A DNA stretch of 64,000 nt from JAXLVB01 sp046329195 (GTDB taxonomy: Bacteria > Bacteroidota > Bacteroidia > Cytophagales > Spirosomataceae). The stretch lies in contig JAXLVB010000001.1 of assembly GCA_046329195.1 (NCBI GenBank), positions 1,922,001 through 1,986,000 of the forward strand, given 5' to 3'. The notes under the pieces were generated by a model. The model was not told where the DNA came from and ran no database searches. It worked only from the letters and a program-made list of their open reading frames with translations. Each line of letters opens with the position of its first letter. Position 1 is the stretch's first letter. The position numbers were made by a program, and so were the translations under genes. Of the stretch, positions 1 through 9,792 are shown piece by piece.

Positions 1-1
1 T

Positions 2-319
2 GATCAACTGAATAGCCCGTTTCTCGCTCTGCCTATAGCAGTAAAACTCTGCATAGCTATAAGTTGGTTAACAACAGCACAGGCACACCTGAGTTATGAG
101 CCATATAAAATAGGTTGGGGAATGAGTATATTTGGAGTAAATAACCCGCTTAACGCTATTGATCCACCTTGGTCATTTAATTTTAGTCATAGTTACAATA
201 CAAAAGGTTTCCCGATAAAGACTACGACTCTATTTGCATATACTGACCCAGTTATTCCTCGTTGGATTTATAATACAAAGTATAAATATGTAACTGATTA
301 TGAGTATGATTGCAATTAA
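2..319 (+). CDS. C-terminal part of an unrecognised protein
   Basis: The reading frame is open from base 2 to the TAA at 317-319, so the start may lie before the window; an internal ATG at 122 could also begin a 65-residue protein. The C-terminal part is rich in Tyr, Trp and Asn and ends in YEYDCN. A hydrophobic stretch ending in TTAQA (about bases 20-90) would suit a signal peptide, so a short secreted protein starting just outside the window is possible. I do not recognise the family. Confidence 0.4.
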   Translation, partial: DQLNSPFLALPIAVKLCIAISWLTTAQAHLSYEPYKIGWGMSIFGVNNPLNAIDPPWSFNFSHSYNTKGFPIKTTTLFAYTDPVIPRWIYNTKYKYVTDYEYDCN

Positions 320-333
320 GAGCATGATTAAGC

Positions 334-400
334 TACGCCGTAGTCAGTGTCTCCACTGACGACACCACAATTTGTCAGATTAGACACCGACTATGGCGTA
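334..400. repeat. Long imperfect inverted repeat
   Basis: A 19-base arm at 334-352 is matched by its reverse complement at 382-400 with two mismatches, around a 29-base loop. It could be a terminator for the upstream plus-strand gene or a small REP-like palindrome. No flanking target duplication was seen. Confidence 0.55.
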
Positions 401-407
401 AACATCT

Positions 408-445
408 AAACATCCTAAAGGATTAATACCTCTTTCAGGATGTTT
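408..445 (-). terminator. Hairpin downstream of the propeller-cytochrome gene
   Basis: AAACATCCT at 408-416 pairs with AGGATGTTT at 437-445, 16 bases beyond the stop of the minus-strand gene ending at 461. The loop is long (20 bases), so it is a modest terminator candidate. Confidence 0.4.
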
Positions 446-460
446 GTTGGTAGTTTCATG

Positions 461-2392
461 CTACGGCTTATCCACCTCTTTCTTGACACCAGCCAACGAG
501 TTAATCCACGTCGCAATTTTTATGGCGTCTTCTCGGGGCACTTGGGGCATGGGCGCCATTTCAGTAGCGTAATCAGGCCAGTTTTTAGGGTTGGGTTTGT
601 AAATCAACTGCACAATTTTCTCGACACTATACTTCCGTTTGGCCACATCTGCAAAAGCCGGACCGACTTGGCGCTTGTTAGCATTGTGACAAGCCACGCA
701 AGTATGTTTGGCCAGCAAAGGCTGGATTTCGGCCAATGTAGGGGCTTTGGCCAGAGTAGCTTTGTCGGTTTTGGTAGTAGCTACTTTTTCAGATGCCGTC
801 GTCGTGCTACGCTTGGTACTGAGCTCATTCACAGCAATCTTTTCGCCATCGGGAAGGGCATTGAGGGTATAATACGCCTTGCTATGAAGCAAGGGAAGTT
901 GTCCTTCTTGCGACTTGATGCCGTCGAGGGTAAGCTCGTGGATATAGGTTTCTCGCAAGCCATCTACCACCAAGCGGGCTTTCAGCCCATCGGCTGATAC
1001 CTTTACGCCCTTGATACCACAAACCTTTTCGCCTACTGTGGGGCTGCCATACACCGGATGATACTTGTAGATAAAACTACGCACTTGGTAAGCATCAAGG
1101 TTCTCGGCAGTAGCCTTGTTGACAGGCATCGTAAACTCTACCTCAAAGCCATCGGGCATGGCTCGAACAGCTTTCATTTCAAAGGGCGTCTTGCCTGACC
1201 ATATCAAGCGCTGTAAGCCTTGATTGGCGTCGCCAGAAGAGCCCCAACCTCGGTTGGTCTCGCCTACCATGAGCGAGTTGTCATGTGCCCAGGCCATGCG
1301 TAAAATACCAGACTGAAAGCCACTCCGAAAATCGAAGGCGGCGCCTTGGTATTCGCCTTTGACTTTTTCTAAGAATACCCGCATGATTTTGCTTTGCCCT
1401 TGGTCGCCTACCAGCAACTGCCCTGCAAAGGGACCAAACTGCCCGTTGGTAGGGTCGTTGATGATTTCGGAGTTAGATATTCCTAACACACCGTGAGGAA
1501 GCCAAACGGCTGGGGTACGTACCTCGGGAAACTTACTTTTGAGCGAAGCCAAGGTTTTCCAGTTGGTTTCTTTTTCGTTGTTTTCGGGCTTGATGAAACG
1601 CCCGTCTTTGTCACGTACTTGCTGTGGGTCAGCGGCAGCATAAAGTTGTTGGGTGGTCAATTTAACAGGCGAATTAGGCAAACCTGTCCAACGTAACCCA
1701 GCAGGGTGTCCAGTAAAATCGCCTCTACGAAGGTGTACAACCCCGCCTGAACCCATCCAATCGCCTTGATTATCAGCGTAAAAGAATTCGCCATCAATCA
1801 TACCGATACCGCAAGGAGAGCGCATCCCCGTAGCATAAGGGTCGAGTTGCCCGTCGGGAGTAATGCGGAGTGTCCAACCTCGATAGGGCACTTTACTTTC
1901 GCCACGCCACCATTCTTCGTCGCCGAAGGCTACGTTGGTCGTTACAAAAAATGAGCCATCAGGGGCAATTTTGGGGCCATACGAATACTCATGATAATGC
2001 CCCGACACAGGCCACACATACACGGCTTCGTAAGAGTCGGCTTTACCGTCGCCGTTTTTGTCGGTAAGTTTGGTTAGCTCACCTCGTTGTGCACAATACA
2101 AAGAGCCGTCTTTGAACGCTAACCCTAAAATTTCGTGTAGTCCTGAAGCAAACTTTCGAAAATTAGGCGTTCCACTGGTTGGGTTTTCAATGAGCCAAAC
2201 GTCGCCACGGCGTGTGGCCACCGCTAAATCACCGCTCGGAAGCGTGACCATACCGCCGATTTCGAGTAAGATGCCTTCGGGTACTGCTGGCGTTAGAATT
2301 TTGTAATAATCGGCCTCGGTAGGCACGTACTGCGCCATTACCTGCCCTGCAAAAGTCGCCAATAAGAGGAGTGAGAAAAAATATCGTTTCAT
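461..2392 (-). CDS. Secreted beta-propeller dehydrogenase-like protein with C-terminal cytochrome c
   Basis: The protein has 643 residues from the ATG at 2392, which begins a clear signal peptide (MKRYFFSLLLLATFAGQVMAQ-type). An in-frame extension to 2479 would put 29 non-signal residues in front and is rejected. The middle is a six-bladed-propeller-like domain of the sugar/sorbosone dehydrogenase type (LPSGDLAVATRRGDVWLI, DKNGDGKADSYE). The C-terminal 80 residues hold a class I cytochrome c: haem site CVACH at about 565-569 and a probable axial Met in the MAPMP segment near 610. Proteins of this kind are periplasmic oxidoreductases feeding electrons to the respiratory chain; the substrate is unknown. 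It lies 13 bases downstream of the DUF1080 gene and is probably co-transcribed with it, which suggests a joint role in oxidised-sugar metabolism. Confidence 0.85.
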   Translation of the reverse strand: MKRYFFSLLLLATFAGQVMAQYVPTEADYYKILTPAVPEGILLEIGGMVTLPSGDLAVATRRGDVWLIENPTSGTPNFRKFASGLHEILGLAFKDGSLYCAQRGELTKLTDKNGDGKADSYEAVYVWPVSGHYHEYSYGPKIAPDGSFFVTTNVAFGDEEWWRGESKVPYRGWTLRITPDGQLDPYATGMRSPCGIGMIDGEFFYADNQGDWMGSGGVVHLRRGDFTGHPAGLRWTGLPNSPVKLTTQQLYAAADPQQVRDKDGRFIKPENNEKETNWKTLASLKSKFPEVRTPAVWLPHGVLGISNSEIINDPTNGQFGPFAGQLLVGDQGQSKIMRVFLEKVKGEYQGAAFDFRSGFQSGILRMAWAHDNSLMVGETNRGWGSSGDANQGLQRLIWSGKTPFEMKAVRAMPDGFEVEFTMPVNKATAENLDAYQVRSFIYKYHPVYGSPTVGEKVCGIKGVKVSADGLKARLVVDGLRETYIHELTLDGIKSQEGQLPLLHSKAYYTLNALPDGEKIAVNELSTKRSTTTASEKVATTKTDKATLAKAPTLAEIQPLLAKHTCVACHNANKRQVGPAFADVAKRKYSVEKIVQLIYKPNPKNWPDYATEMAPMPQVPREDAIKIATWINSLAGVKKEVDKP

Positions 2393-2405
2393 GGGTTTGT
2401 TGACA

Positions 2406-4253
2406 TTAGAATAATATGGCAAATCTGATTTTGGAACTAGCAGGAAGAAGTAATTGGGCTCGATTGCCCTGCTGCACAACCGAGGCTTTGCCTCCTTCTA
2501 ACACTTTGATGAAGTAACTCTTATTGTTAATCGCAAAGGTATCGTCCGAAACCGCCTCGATGTTTGCTCCTTCAGCTAAGCGGCATTGCAGATTGGCAGC
2601 AGGATTGGTGAGACGTAATTCTCGCACAAAATACTTGCTTGCTTCGTCGGTACGGATTTCGTCTTCCACCGCACTGCCATACAGGCTGTATTTGAACGTA
2701 GGCTCATTTTTGGCATTAACGTCATAACCCTTGAACTTGAATTGGGCATCGGTTCCAAGCGTGTCGGTCAGCGTGGCAGTACCCAAAAGCGGGAAGTCAT
2801 TGAGGCGAGTGAGGCTACCCAAAGGCTGTGAAGAGCCATCGCCACGGTCCATCCACATGGGCGTAGCGTTGAGGAAGCCCCCCCGCCACACTTGCACCAT
2901 CGCACCGTTGTCTAAATCTATGGTGTAATGAACATCGTCAGGATAACCTACCGAAATGGCATGAACAATGCGCTTGGCTTTGGTAGAGGGGAGGGGGCTT
3001 TGGTAGTCCATAAAACTACGGAGTAGCGTTACGTCTTTGGCTTCAATCAGAATAGGATTGATGGGGTTTTCTAACGTGAGCGAACTCGGAATGTGCAGGG
3101 GCGATTTCCGAAGTTTGTCGCCTTCTATAAAAAGCCCCAGAGCAGGTGCTAGCCAATTGTCTGTTTTGAAATAGCCGAGTTCAAAAGTATTGACCCCTTG
3201 TTTGAGAGCGACACTGGCCGTACGTCCTTCTGACGAAGGTACTGTCCAGCCGTCTTTCAACATTTCTTGGCCGTTGATTTTGAGGTGAGTACTTCCTCCT
3301 GCCGATACCGTAAAGGCATAGGTGCCAGCTTCTTCTACCGAAAAACTGCCTGTGTAAATCAAACCATAATTGTTTTTTTCAGGGAGGATTTCCCAAGTCA
3401 AATCATTAGTAGTGCCTTCGGCGGTTATTTTTTTACCTACGATGTCTTTGGCTCGGTTGTAAGGGCCGAGGTAATAGGTATAGCGGAGGCTAGATACCAG
3501 AGGAGTTGCTTGGCTAATGGTACGCACCTTCATATTTCGGAAAGCTACGGCCCCATGGTCGCCTTGAATCATAAATGGTCCTGTGGCGGCTTCTTGCTCT
3601 GAAATGGGGCCTCCCGTTGGGCCTGTTACTTCTACATTTTCTTGGATAGTCACCCCATTGAGCGTAACATTCAGGAATTTTCCATTTTGGATTTTTTTGC
3701 CGCTGGCATCAAAACGAGGCGCTTGAAACGAAATCCTCATTTTTTGCCACAGTCCAGGGGCTTTGCAGGCATTGAGGCGAGGGGCATGGCCTTCGTATTC
3801 GTACCCGTCTGGCAAACGACGACGACGATAAATACCCCCGCAGTCGCCATAGCGAGGAGATTTAACACCCCAGCTGTCGAGTAGTTGTACTTCATACCGA
3901 CCCATTAGATAGAAGCCTGAGTTTGAATGGGTTGCCATCATAAACTCAAACTCAACATCCACATCGCCATACTCCTTGGCTGACTGTAGGTTGGCCCGAT
4001 TGTCTTTGTCGGGCAAGTTTACCAATACGCCTGTACCGGGCTGAGTAAGTAAGATTTCGTTTTTGCTGAGGTCAGCGTTTACATTGCCCACAATTTGCCA
4101 GTTGGCTTTTCCTGTGGACTTAAAAAACGACAAATCGCTGAGGGGTTCTTTGACAGAAGCAGGCTCGTAGCCTTGGGCAATGGCCGTGGCACTAAGCCAG
4201 CAAAGGCCAATAAATGCCCGTGCATGGGACAGACTATTGTTGAATAGGCTCAT
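2406..4253 (-). CDS. DUF1080 (3-keto-disaccharide hydrolase-like) plus PA14 domain protein
   Basis: The protein has 615 residues with an N-terminal signal peptide (cleavage near AIAQG). Residues about 35-245 are a DUF1080/LamG-like jelly roll: it has the family patterns YEVQLLDSWG, GPFMIQGDHGAVAFRNMKVR and NSGFYLMGR. Residues about 255-375 resemble a PA14 carbohydrate-binding domain (YTYYLGPYN..., GLIYTGSFSVEEAGTYAF, INGQEMLKDGW). The remaining 240 residues are an uncharacterised beta-rich region. DUF1080 members include enzymes that cleave 3-keto-glycosides; activity here is inferred from family only. It is the first gene of a two-gene operon with the propeller-cytochrome c gene. Confidence 0.85.
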   Translation of the reverse strand: MSLFNNSLSHARAFIGLCWLSATAIAQGYEPASVKEPLSDLSFFKSTGKANWQIVGNVNADLSKNEILLTQPGTGVLVNLPDKDNRANLQSAKEYGDVDVEFEFMMATHSNSGFYLMGRYEVQLLDSWGVKSPRYGDCGGIYRRRRLPDGYEYEGHAPRLNACKAPGLWQKMRISFQAPRFDASGKKIQNGKFLNVTLNGVTIQENVEVTGPTGGPISEQEAATGPFMIQGDHGAVAFRNMKVRTISQATPLVSSLRYTYYLGPYNRAKDIVGKKITAEGTTNDLTWEILPEKNNYGLIYTGSFSVEEAGTYAFTVSAGGSTHLKINGQEMLKDGWTVPSSEGRTASVALKQGVNTFELGYFKTDNWLAPALGLFIEGDKLRKSPLHIPSSLTLENPINPILIEAKDVTLLRSFMDYQSPLPSTKAKRIVHAISVGYPDDVHYTIDLDNGAMVQVWRGGFLNATPMWMDRGDGSSQPLGSLTRLNDFPLLGTATLTDTLGTDAQFKFKGYDVNAKNEPTFKYSLYGSAVEDEIRTDEASKYFVRELRLTNPAANLQCRLAEGANIEAVSDDTFAINNKSYFIKVLEGGKASVVQQGNRAQLLLPASSKIRFAILF

Positions 4254-4346
4254 GTGATGAAATTAGGTGTAATCAGGAATTGAAGCTGAAAATTACAGAT
4301 TTTGTGGTATTTTTTGAATGAATTACTGAAATAACCACCAAAAACA

Positions 4347-4383
4347 AAACGAGCAGACAAGAGAAAGTCTTGTCTGCTCGTTT
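4347..4383 (-). terminator. Strong hairpin terminator of the metalloprotease gene
   Basis: A perfect 15-base stem (4347-4361 with 4369-4383, 7-base loop) lies 20 bases after the stop at 4403 on the minus strand and is followed by an A-rich plus-strand tract, which reads as a U-rich tract in the transcript. Confidence 0.85.
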
Positions 4384-4402
4384 GACAAAGAAAAGATTGA
4401 CT

Positions 4403-6931
4403 TTATTTGGTAATCATCACACGCTTGGTGATTTGGGCCTCTGTTGTTTGTACGTTCATAAAATACACGCCTGGTGCAAGCGAAGTCAAATCAAGCTCTT
4501 TTTGCACTTTAGCTGCACTATTGATTTGGTCGGTGTAAACAGTTTGCCCTAAGGCATTAATCACCGCAATGTTTACTTTGCCAGTGTTTTCTTTGAAGGT
4601 ACCGTTCAATAAGAAGCGTCCGGTGTTAGGGTTTGGAGCGATTTGGATATCGGTCTCACTAACGCTAACAGGCACCGCCGTCACAGGAGGAAGTTGGATG
4701 CGAAGGTTATCTACGGCCCAGCCCCAGCCGTGTGCCAACTCATCACTAAACAGACGGAAACGAATCAGTACATTATCGCCAGCTTTGAAATAGCCGTTGC
4801 CCAAGATATTAATTGTGCGGTTTTTGTACAACGATGCCGAGCCTGTTGTGGTAGAGTTACCGTTATTATCTACTGCTTTTTTCCAAGCATTTAGCCAGTC
4901 TGTTTTGCTGTTAGAGTCGTAACCATCAGCAAACTCAACCCATGTTTTACCACCATCTTTAGAGCCTTCTACTACTACATAGTCATAAAAATCAGAGTCG
5001 CCGTACTGCGAACCTGTTTCGCCGGGTTCTACCAATACCACTTCATCAAAGCTAATGGTAGCATCCGACTTGGCTACGGTAATAGGCGTTAGCAAGCTAT
5101 AAATGTAGTTGTTCTCGTATGAAGGCGCCGCTCCATCTGCGTATGGGTGTGGAGTAGTATTCATGCACGGACTGTTGAAATCCGCAGGGGTGTTAATAGT
5201 AAAGCCAATACCTACAAAATCGCTGGATGCCGACGAAGCATCGAAGTTGTTTTCATACGTTGTTTGTGCTGTACGAACACCATACACAGGGACACTGTAG
5301 AAGTCAGTAGTAGGGCTAGCACTTTGGTTTTTAGCTTTGGCTTTGTCGTTAGCAACAATCCGATATTTTATTACATCGTTGGCCTTGAGGTTGGTAAACT
5401 TGAGTGTGGCTTGATAATAGCCCGTTGTATCATTGAGCGTCATCGGTAGCGCTGTTTGAGCTACCCCGTTGACCTGATATTCCACTTTTACAGCATCCAC
5501 CCAGCCAAAGTTATCGGTTACGTCGGCAAGAAGTGTTGCTTGAGTAGAGGTACTAAACAAAAACGTGAGCGGTTGATGGCTAATCACAGGAGGGGTAGCA
5601 TCGGTTCCTGCGGAAAACACATAAACATTAGGACCATTAGTGTTTAGCTGCGGTTCTGGTGCTGGAATCGTATATGAGCGGCCTGCCTTATCGTTGGCGG
5701 TAATGTAATAACCGATCGTACGGTTAGCCGAAGAACCAGGAATAGAGGCAGTGTATTCGTTGGCAGTACCTGTTGGCGTCATAACGGCTTCATTTTTAGT
5801 GGTAAAGTTATTGACGTAATACACCAATTTAACACTACCAGCATTGACGGCACTATCGCCCCGCACCACTACCTTGACTGGGATGGCGTTGGGGTCTTCG
5901 GTGCTGGATACAACGGTATGATTAAAGTACAAGGCCGCCCAGCCCATTTCGCCAAGGATAGCCTTGGTCACTGGCCCTGGGTTAAGGATAGACTGGCCAG
6001 GGTTCACCGAATACGTCATCAGCGCATTCTGTGTATTGTTGAATGTTTCAGCTAAGTGATAAATAGTAGAACCTACACTGTACTGCGCAGGGGCGTAAAC
6101 CGGTACTTTGTCGCCTTTGTTGGCTGTGTTGGCCAAGATAGGGCCATTAAAATACAGTTTGCGAGAGGTGATTTCAGCAGCTAAAGCTGACGAGTTGTTA
6201 GTGAAACTAATCAACTGTTTGGCTGCCGCATTTTCGATATAGCGGTCATAAACGGCAGGGGTGTTGTCGCCAAAACCATATGAACCGACGTCGCTGGCAC
6301 CTGATTTATCATTATAAAACGAACCAGTGAAGCCTAGTCCATGACAAAGCTCGTGCAAGATTGTTGAGGTGAAGTCATATTGATTGGCTGGAGGGGTACC
6401 ATCCGTACCATAATACCAGTTGATAGTTGTACCAATGGTAATAACAATATCAGGATTAGTACCATTGATTTCTCGTTCGAGGATTTTCTCGGCCAGTGCT
6501 ACTGGATACCAAGTGACATACTTTTGTGCCCCCGGGAAGTTTCGATAATAGGTCCAGGGCGAGGTGGCTGCTAGCGCACCTGCGGACAAATTGCCCCCCC
6601 ATTGGGCATTGACCCGAATAGGTATTTTTGAAATCAGGATAGATTGCCAAATATCGACAGCATACTGAAATGCCTTTTTGGCGGCTTCGGGCATGGCTGA
6701 ATCATAAGTAACGATAAACTGCGATGTAGCAGCTGCCGTACGAGCATTGGGCAAACGGCGGAGGATAGCATCTGGTGCAGGTACTCTGAATACATTGGGT
6801 ATGTCTGAAGGATAACAAACAATGGGCGTGCCAGGACGACTTTCCATTTTGTCAGAAACCCCTTTGATCGGCTGGGCAATCAACAAATTTCCCAACAGGC
6901 ACATCCCAAAGAGCATAAAGTACTTTTTCAT
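4403..6931 (-). CDS. Secreted zinc metalloprotease with type IX secretion sorting domain
   Basis: The protein has 842 residues. It has a signal peptide (cleaved near LLIAQ) and a metzincin-like zinc site HELCHGLGF at about 193-201 (HExxHxxGx; the third ligand would follow). Two Ig/fibronectin-like beta regions come next (about 345-560), then a jelly-roll domain (about 570-755). The C-terminal 80 residues form a typical Por-secretion/T9SS type A sorting domain: APNPNTGRF, INALGQTVY and LAPGVYFMNV, ending in a basic ITK tail. It is therefore predicted to be exported by the type IX system and released or anchored at the cell surface. It is monocistronic, with a strong terminator just downstream. 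Substrate unknown. Confidence 0.9.
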   Translation of the reverse strand: MKKYFMLFGMCLLGNLLIAQPIKGVSDKMESRPGTPIVCYPSDIPNVFRVPAPDAILRRLPNARTAAATSQFIVTYDSAMPEAAKKAFQYAVDIWQSILISKIPIRVNAQWGGNLSAGALAATSPWTYYRNFPGAQKYVTWYPVALAEKILEREINGTNPDIVITIGTTINWYYGTDGTPPANQYDFTSTILHELCHGLGFTGSFYNDKSGASDVGSYGFGDNTPAVYDRYIENAAAKQLISFTNNSSALAAEITSRKLYFNGPILANTANKGDKVPVYAPAQYSVGSTIYHLAETFNNTQNALMTYSVNPGQSILNPGPVTKAILGEMGWAALYFNHTVVSSTEDPNAIPVKVVVRGDSAVNAGSVKLVYYVNNFTTKNEAVMTPTGTANEYTASIPGSSANRTIGYYITANDKAGRSYTIPAPEPQLNTNGPNVYVFSAGTDATPPVISHQPLTFLFSTSTQATLLADVTDNFGWVDAVKVEYQVNGVAQTALPMTLNDTTGYYQATLKFTNLKANDVIKYRIVANDKAKAKNQSASPTTDFYSVPVYGVRTAQTTYENNFDASSASSDFVGIGFTINTPADFNSPCMNTTPHPYADGAAPSYENNYIYSLLTPITVAKSDATISFDEVVLVEPGETGSQYGDSDFYDYVVVEGSKDGGKTWVEFADGYDSNSKTDWLNAWKKAVDNNGNSTTTGSASLYKNRTINILGNGYFKAGDNVLIRFRLFSDELAHGWGWAVDNLRIQLPPVTAVPVSVSETDIQIAPNPNTGRFLLNGTFKENTGKVNIAVINALGQTVYTDQINSAAKVQKELDLTSLAPGVYFMNVQTTEAQITKRVMITK

Positions 6932-7251
6932 AGTTAGTCATTTAATGGTAATAAGAACCTCAAACTAAAAACACATCAGTGCCTCATTGGTTAGCCCAAC
7001 ACGGTCTAATTTAGTAGGAACGATGTACTACTTAAATCAAGGGTAGCAGTTTAGTTTATAGCTTTCCAAACGCAAATGGAAAGAGTCGCTATTTAAGCAA
7101 AAAACGAATAAAAAACCGCTTTATGACAAAATTCGTTTGGAAAAAATGACCTCAAAGCGATAAATCTATCGTTTTTATAGATATGACGAAAAAATCAGCC
7201 AATTGGTTGGTTGAACCGATAAGATAATTTGTGGGTGTGGGACACAACGAA
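6932..7251. other. 320-base intergenic region
   Basis: It lies upstream of the metalloprotease start and downstream of the aspartyl protease stop, and should hold the metalloprotease promoter. I see no exact TAnnTTTG match, no clear hairpin and no coding potential. Confidence 0.5.
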
Positions 7252-8508
7252 TCAAATGATTCGACGTAGGAAGAAACTGGTGAAAAAGATGCGGTCGCCT
7301 CGTTTGGCCAAAATACTGATTTCTTTGCCTTCGCCCTTTTGAAAAAGCTTATAGATTTCACTAATGGTCATTTCGTGGGCATTGTGGTTATTGATCAGAA
7401 TTATCTGGTCGCCATCAAACAACCCAGCTTCGTGAGCAGGCGAATTTTCAACTACTTTTTCTATAAAAAAATCCTTGAAGTCTTTGCCTCTCGCCACAAT
7501 TTCCATACCACTCATGTTGTGTTCAAACGGCTCCTTCATCTTGCGCTTTACGGGCTTGAGTACGATGTAACCATCTGTGTAATTGAACGTTACCCTAAAT
7601 CGCCGAAGTAGCTCGCAACCAATACCCCCTTGCTTGCTAAGGGTTGAGGATACTTTACCACCATACGAACTGCTGTCTGGAAACGAAGCCACGATGTTGT
7701 CGATTTCTAGCTTGCCTAAGCGAAGCTTATCTACTCTACCCAAGGTACCGTTGATGATGCCGCTCAAGCCTCGGCCTAGCTGCACTCGTACCAACTTGTC
7801 GGGTAGATGAATGTGCTCGTTAGCCATTTTATTGATAGAGATGGCATGGCCAGCACCTGTGTCAATCAGCAGTTTGAGCGGGACCTCTAGGCCGTTTTCA
7901 ACAATGGCAATGTCGGTTAAGTACGGTTTGGCATTTTCGATAACAATAGGGTATTTCTCGCCTTTCTTTTTGTTGTATCGGTACTTAGTGGGGTATTCCA
8001 ATAAGATGTCTCGCATGGCAAAGTCGATAGTAACCACAAAATTGCTGAAGACATCGTATCCAAAAATTCCATGAATCGGAATACCTACGTATTCTGACAG
8101 GGCTAACTTGTCTTCTTCGAGCACTACAATGTTTTGATTGTAGGCCGTCATACCACCCATCCGAATGGTATTACGCAGCACAACGGCGGCGTTGAGACTC
8201 TCCCCTTCACCAGCCCCCGTAATGGTGACTTGTCGGGCAAACTGCATGTTTTGCTTGTGAGCTACGTTAGGGTCTGTTAAGATAATGGTACTGACCCCTG
8301 TATCTAAGATGAAGTTGAGGGTATCTGAATCATTGAGCTTGAGCGAAACAATAATCAGATTAGAAGAAAACTGAAAAGGTATGCGAATGAAGCTACGGTT
8401 TTTTTCGAGCTGATAACCGTATTTTTCACTTTCAGTAAGGCGTTTTTTTTGAGCAAAACCCTGTATGCCCGCCAATACTATAATCCATAAAAAAAGATAC
8501 TTTTTCAT
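7252..8508 (-). CDS. Retropepsin-like aspartyl protease with PDZ domain
   Basis: The protein has 418 residues from the ATG at 8508, chosen because a GGAGG lies just upstream and a signal peptide follows (MKKYLFLWIIVLAGIQGFAQ). Two retropepsin-type active-site motifs are present, ILDTGVS at about 67-73 and LIDTGAG at about 214-220, so one chain carries both halves of the site. A PDZ domain covers about 325-415 (NSPAHEAGLFDGDQIILIN). This architecture is common in Bacteroidota periplasmic proteins; the substrate is not known. It is transcribed divergently from the lipoprotein gene at 8768. Confidence 0.9.
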   Translation of the reverse strand: MKKYLFLWIIVLAGIQGFAQKKRLTESEKYGYQLEKNRSFIRIPFQFSSNLIIVSLKLNDSDTLNFILDTGVSTIILTDPNVAHKQNMQFARQVTITGAGEGESLNAAVVLRNTIRMGGMTAYNQNIVVLEEDKLALSEYVGIPIHGIFGYDVFSNFVVTIDFAMRDILLEYPTKYRYNKKKGEKYPIVIENAKPYLTDIAIVENGLEVPLKLLIDTGAGHAISINKMANEHIHLPDKLVRVQLGRGLSGIINGTLGRVDKLRLGKLEIDNIVASFPDSSSYGGKVSSTLSKQGGIGCELLRRFRVTFNYTDGYIVLKPVKRKMKEPFEHNMSGMEIVARGKDFKDFFIEKVVENSPAHEAGLFDGDQIILINNHNAHEMTISEIYKLFQKGEGKEISILAKRGDRIFFTSFFLRRII

Positions 8509-8767
8509 GGCACTACCTCCCTTTCTGCACCCGTAGGATACGTTGAAAATGTCCAAGTGTTGTGTTGAATAACACAAAAAGCAATGAAAAGTTACATGAA
8601 GTATTTGAAAAAGTCAAGTGCCACATGACAGAATGCTTCTTTTGACCGACAAACGGAACAATAGTTAGTTCGTCGCTTAGAATTAAACCTTTGTCGTAAG
8701 ATTTGGTCAGACAGGCGTTTTTGATATTCAAAATCAACTCTTTTTCACCCTTATCCTTAGTAATGCC

Positions 8768-9709
8768 ATGAAACTTACCTTATTGTCACGAACCATTGCC
8801 CTATTGATGGGTTGCGCTCTGTGGGCCTGCCAACCTCAAGCTAGCCTCACCGACGAACCTACGCCCCAAGCAACGGATGTTGCTAGTAATGCAGTAACTA
8901 GCCCATTGCTATCAGGTAAACAACCCTTGTATGTGCATGGAACGATGCACATCGAATCGGACCCTCGCCGTTGGCCTGATGTGGACAAACTCTTGAATTT
9001 TTTTAAACAGGCTACGGCCTTAGGTGTCAAAATAGAAAGAAGAGATACTACCTACATGAAGTGGAGTGTTGGCCCTGACATTGGCTGGCTTGAAGGCGAG
9101 TCTCGTGCAAGTTATTTTATCACCGAAGCTGAAAAACTAGGGGTCGAGTTTGATATTCATGCCCATAACTTGCTAGATCGCCCTCGTTGCTATCAAAAAA
9201 TCATCGAGCTAGGAGGACACCCTAATCATGTGTGTAATGGGGTGCTTGTGAGTGACATTGACAAAATGCGTAAACCATTAACGTATGACACTACCTCCTG
9301 GCAGGCCGAAGTACTGCTCGGCTTCAATGCCGATGGTAGTCATGGGGCTTCTGACTTGCGTAGTATTGGCATTTGGCGCCCCAAAAGCTCTGCCGAATAT
9401 AAAGTACACGACGCTACGGCCAATATGATTTCGGTAGGCGGAGGTACCAAACAGTTGGATTATGCCGAAGGCTTGGCAGCTTCCATTCAAAGTACTGGCG
9501 GTGGGCTTGGTATTATGAGTGTGGCCATCATGGTACACCCAGACTCGCTAACGGTGCCTAACAGTGGGGGTAAAAATCTATTCGATATTCGTGCTTGGGC
9601 CAACCGCATGGCTGCGTATGATTTTGTGCATTGGGCTACCGCCAACCAAACCGCCGAAGCATGGCGCACCAAGGGTGCTGGAATCCCAACCCGGCGAGAT
9701 ACGTACTAA
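8768..9709 (+). CDS. Lipoprotein of unknown function
   Basis: The protein has 313 residues with a lipobox-type signal (LMGCALWAC, lipidated Cys at about residue 21) and a Thr/Pro/Ala-rich linker. The globular part has a FDIHAHN motif and a HGTMHIESDPRRW segment that look like metal-binding loops of a TIM-barrel or deacetylase-like fold, but I cannot assign a family. It is probably anchored in a membrane facing the periplasm or the surface. Confidence 0.75.
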   Translation: MKLTLLSRTIALLMGCALWACQPQASLTDEPTPQATDVASNAVTSPLLSGKQPLYVHGTMHIESDPRRWPDVDKLLNFFKQATALGVKIERRDTTYMKWSVGPDIGWLEGESRASYFITEAEKLGVEFDIHAHNLLDRPRCYQKIIELGGHPNHVCNGVLVSDIDKMRKPLTYDTTSWQAEVLLGFNADGSHGASDLRSIGIWRPKSSAEYKVHDATANMISVGGGTKQLDYAEGLAASIQSTGGGLGIMSVAIMVHPDSLTVPNSGGKNLFDIRAWANRMAAYDFVHWATANQTAEAWRTKGAGIPTRRDTY

Positions 9710-9765
9710 CGTAGTCGGACGGGAAAATCTAAAAAAGGGAACGATTATCTGAGGTGTTTTTGGGC

Positions 9766-9789
9766 GTAGCCTGTGTCTGCACAGGCTAC
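9766..9789. terminator. Hairpin between convergent genes
   Basis: A perfect 10-base stem (9766-9775 with 9780-9789, 4-base loop) lies between the lipoprotein stop and the converging plsC-like stop and can serve both. Confidence 0.7.
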
Positions 9790-9792
9790 AGC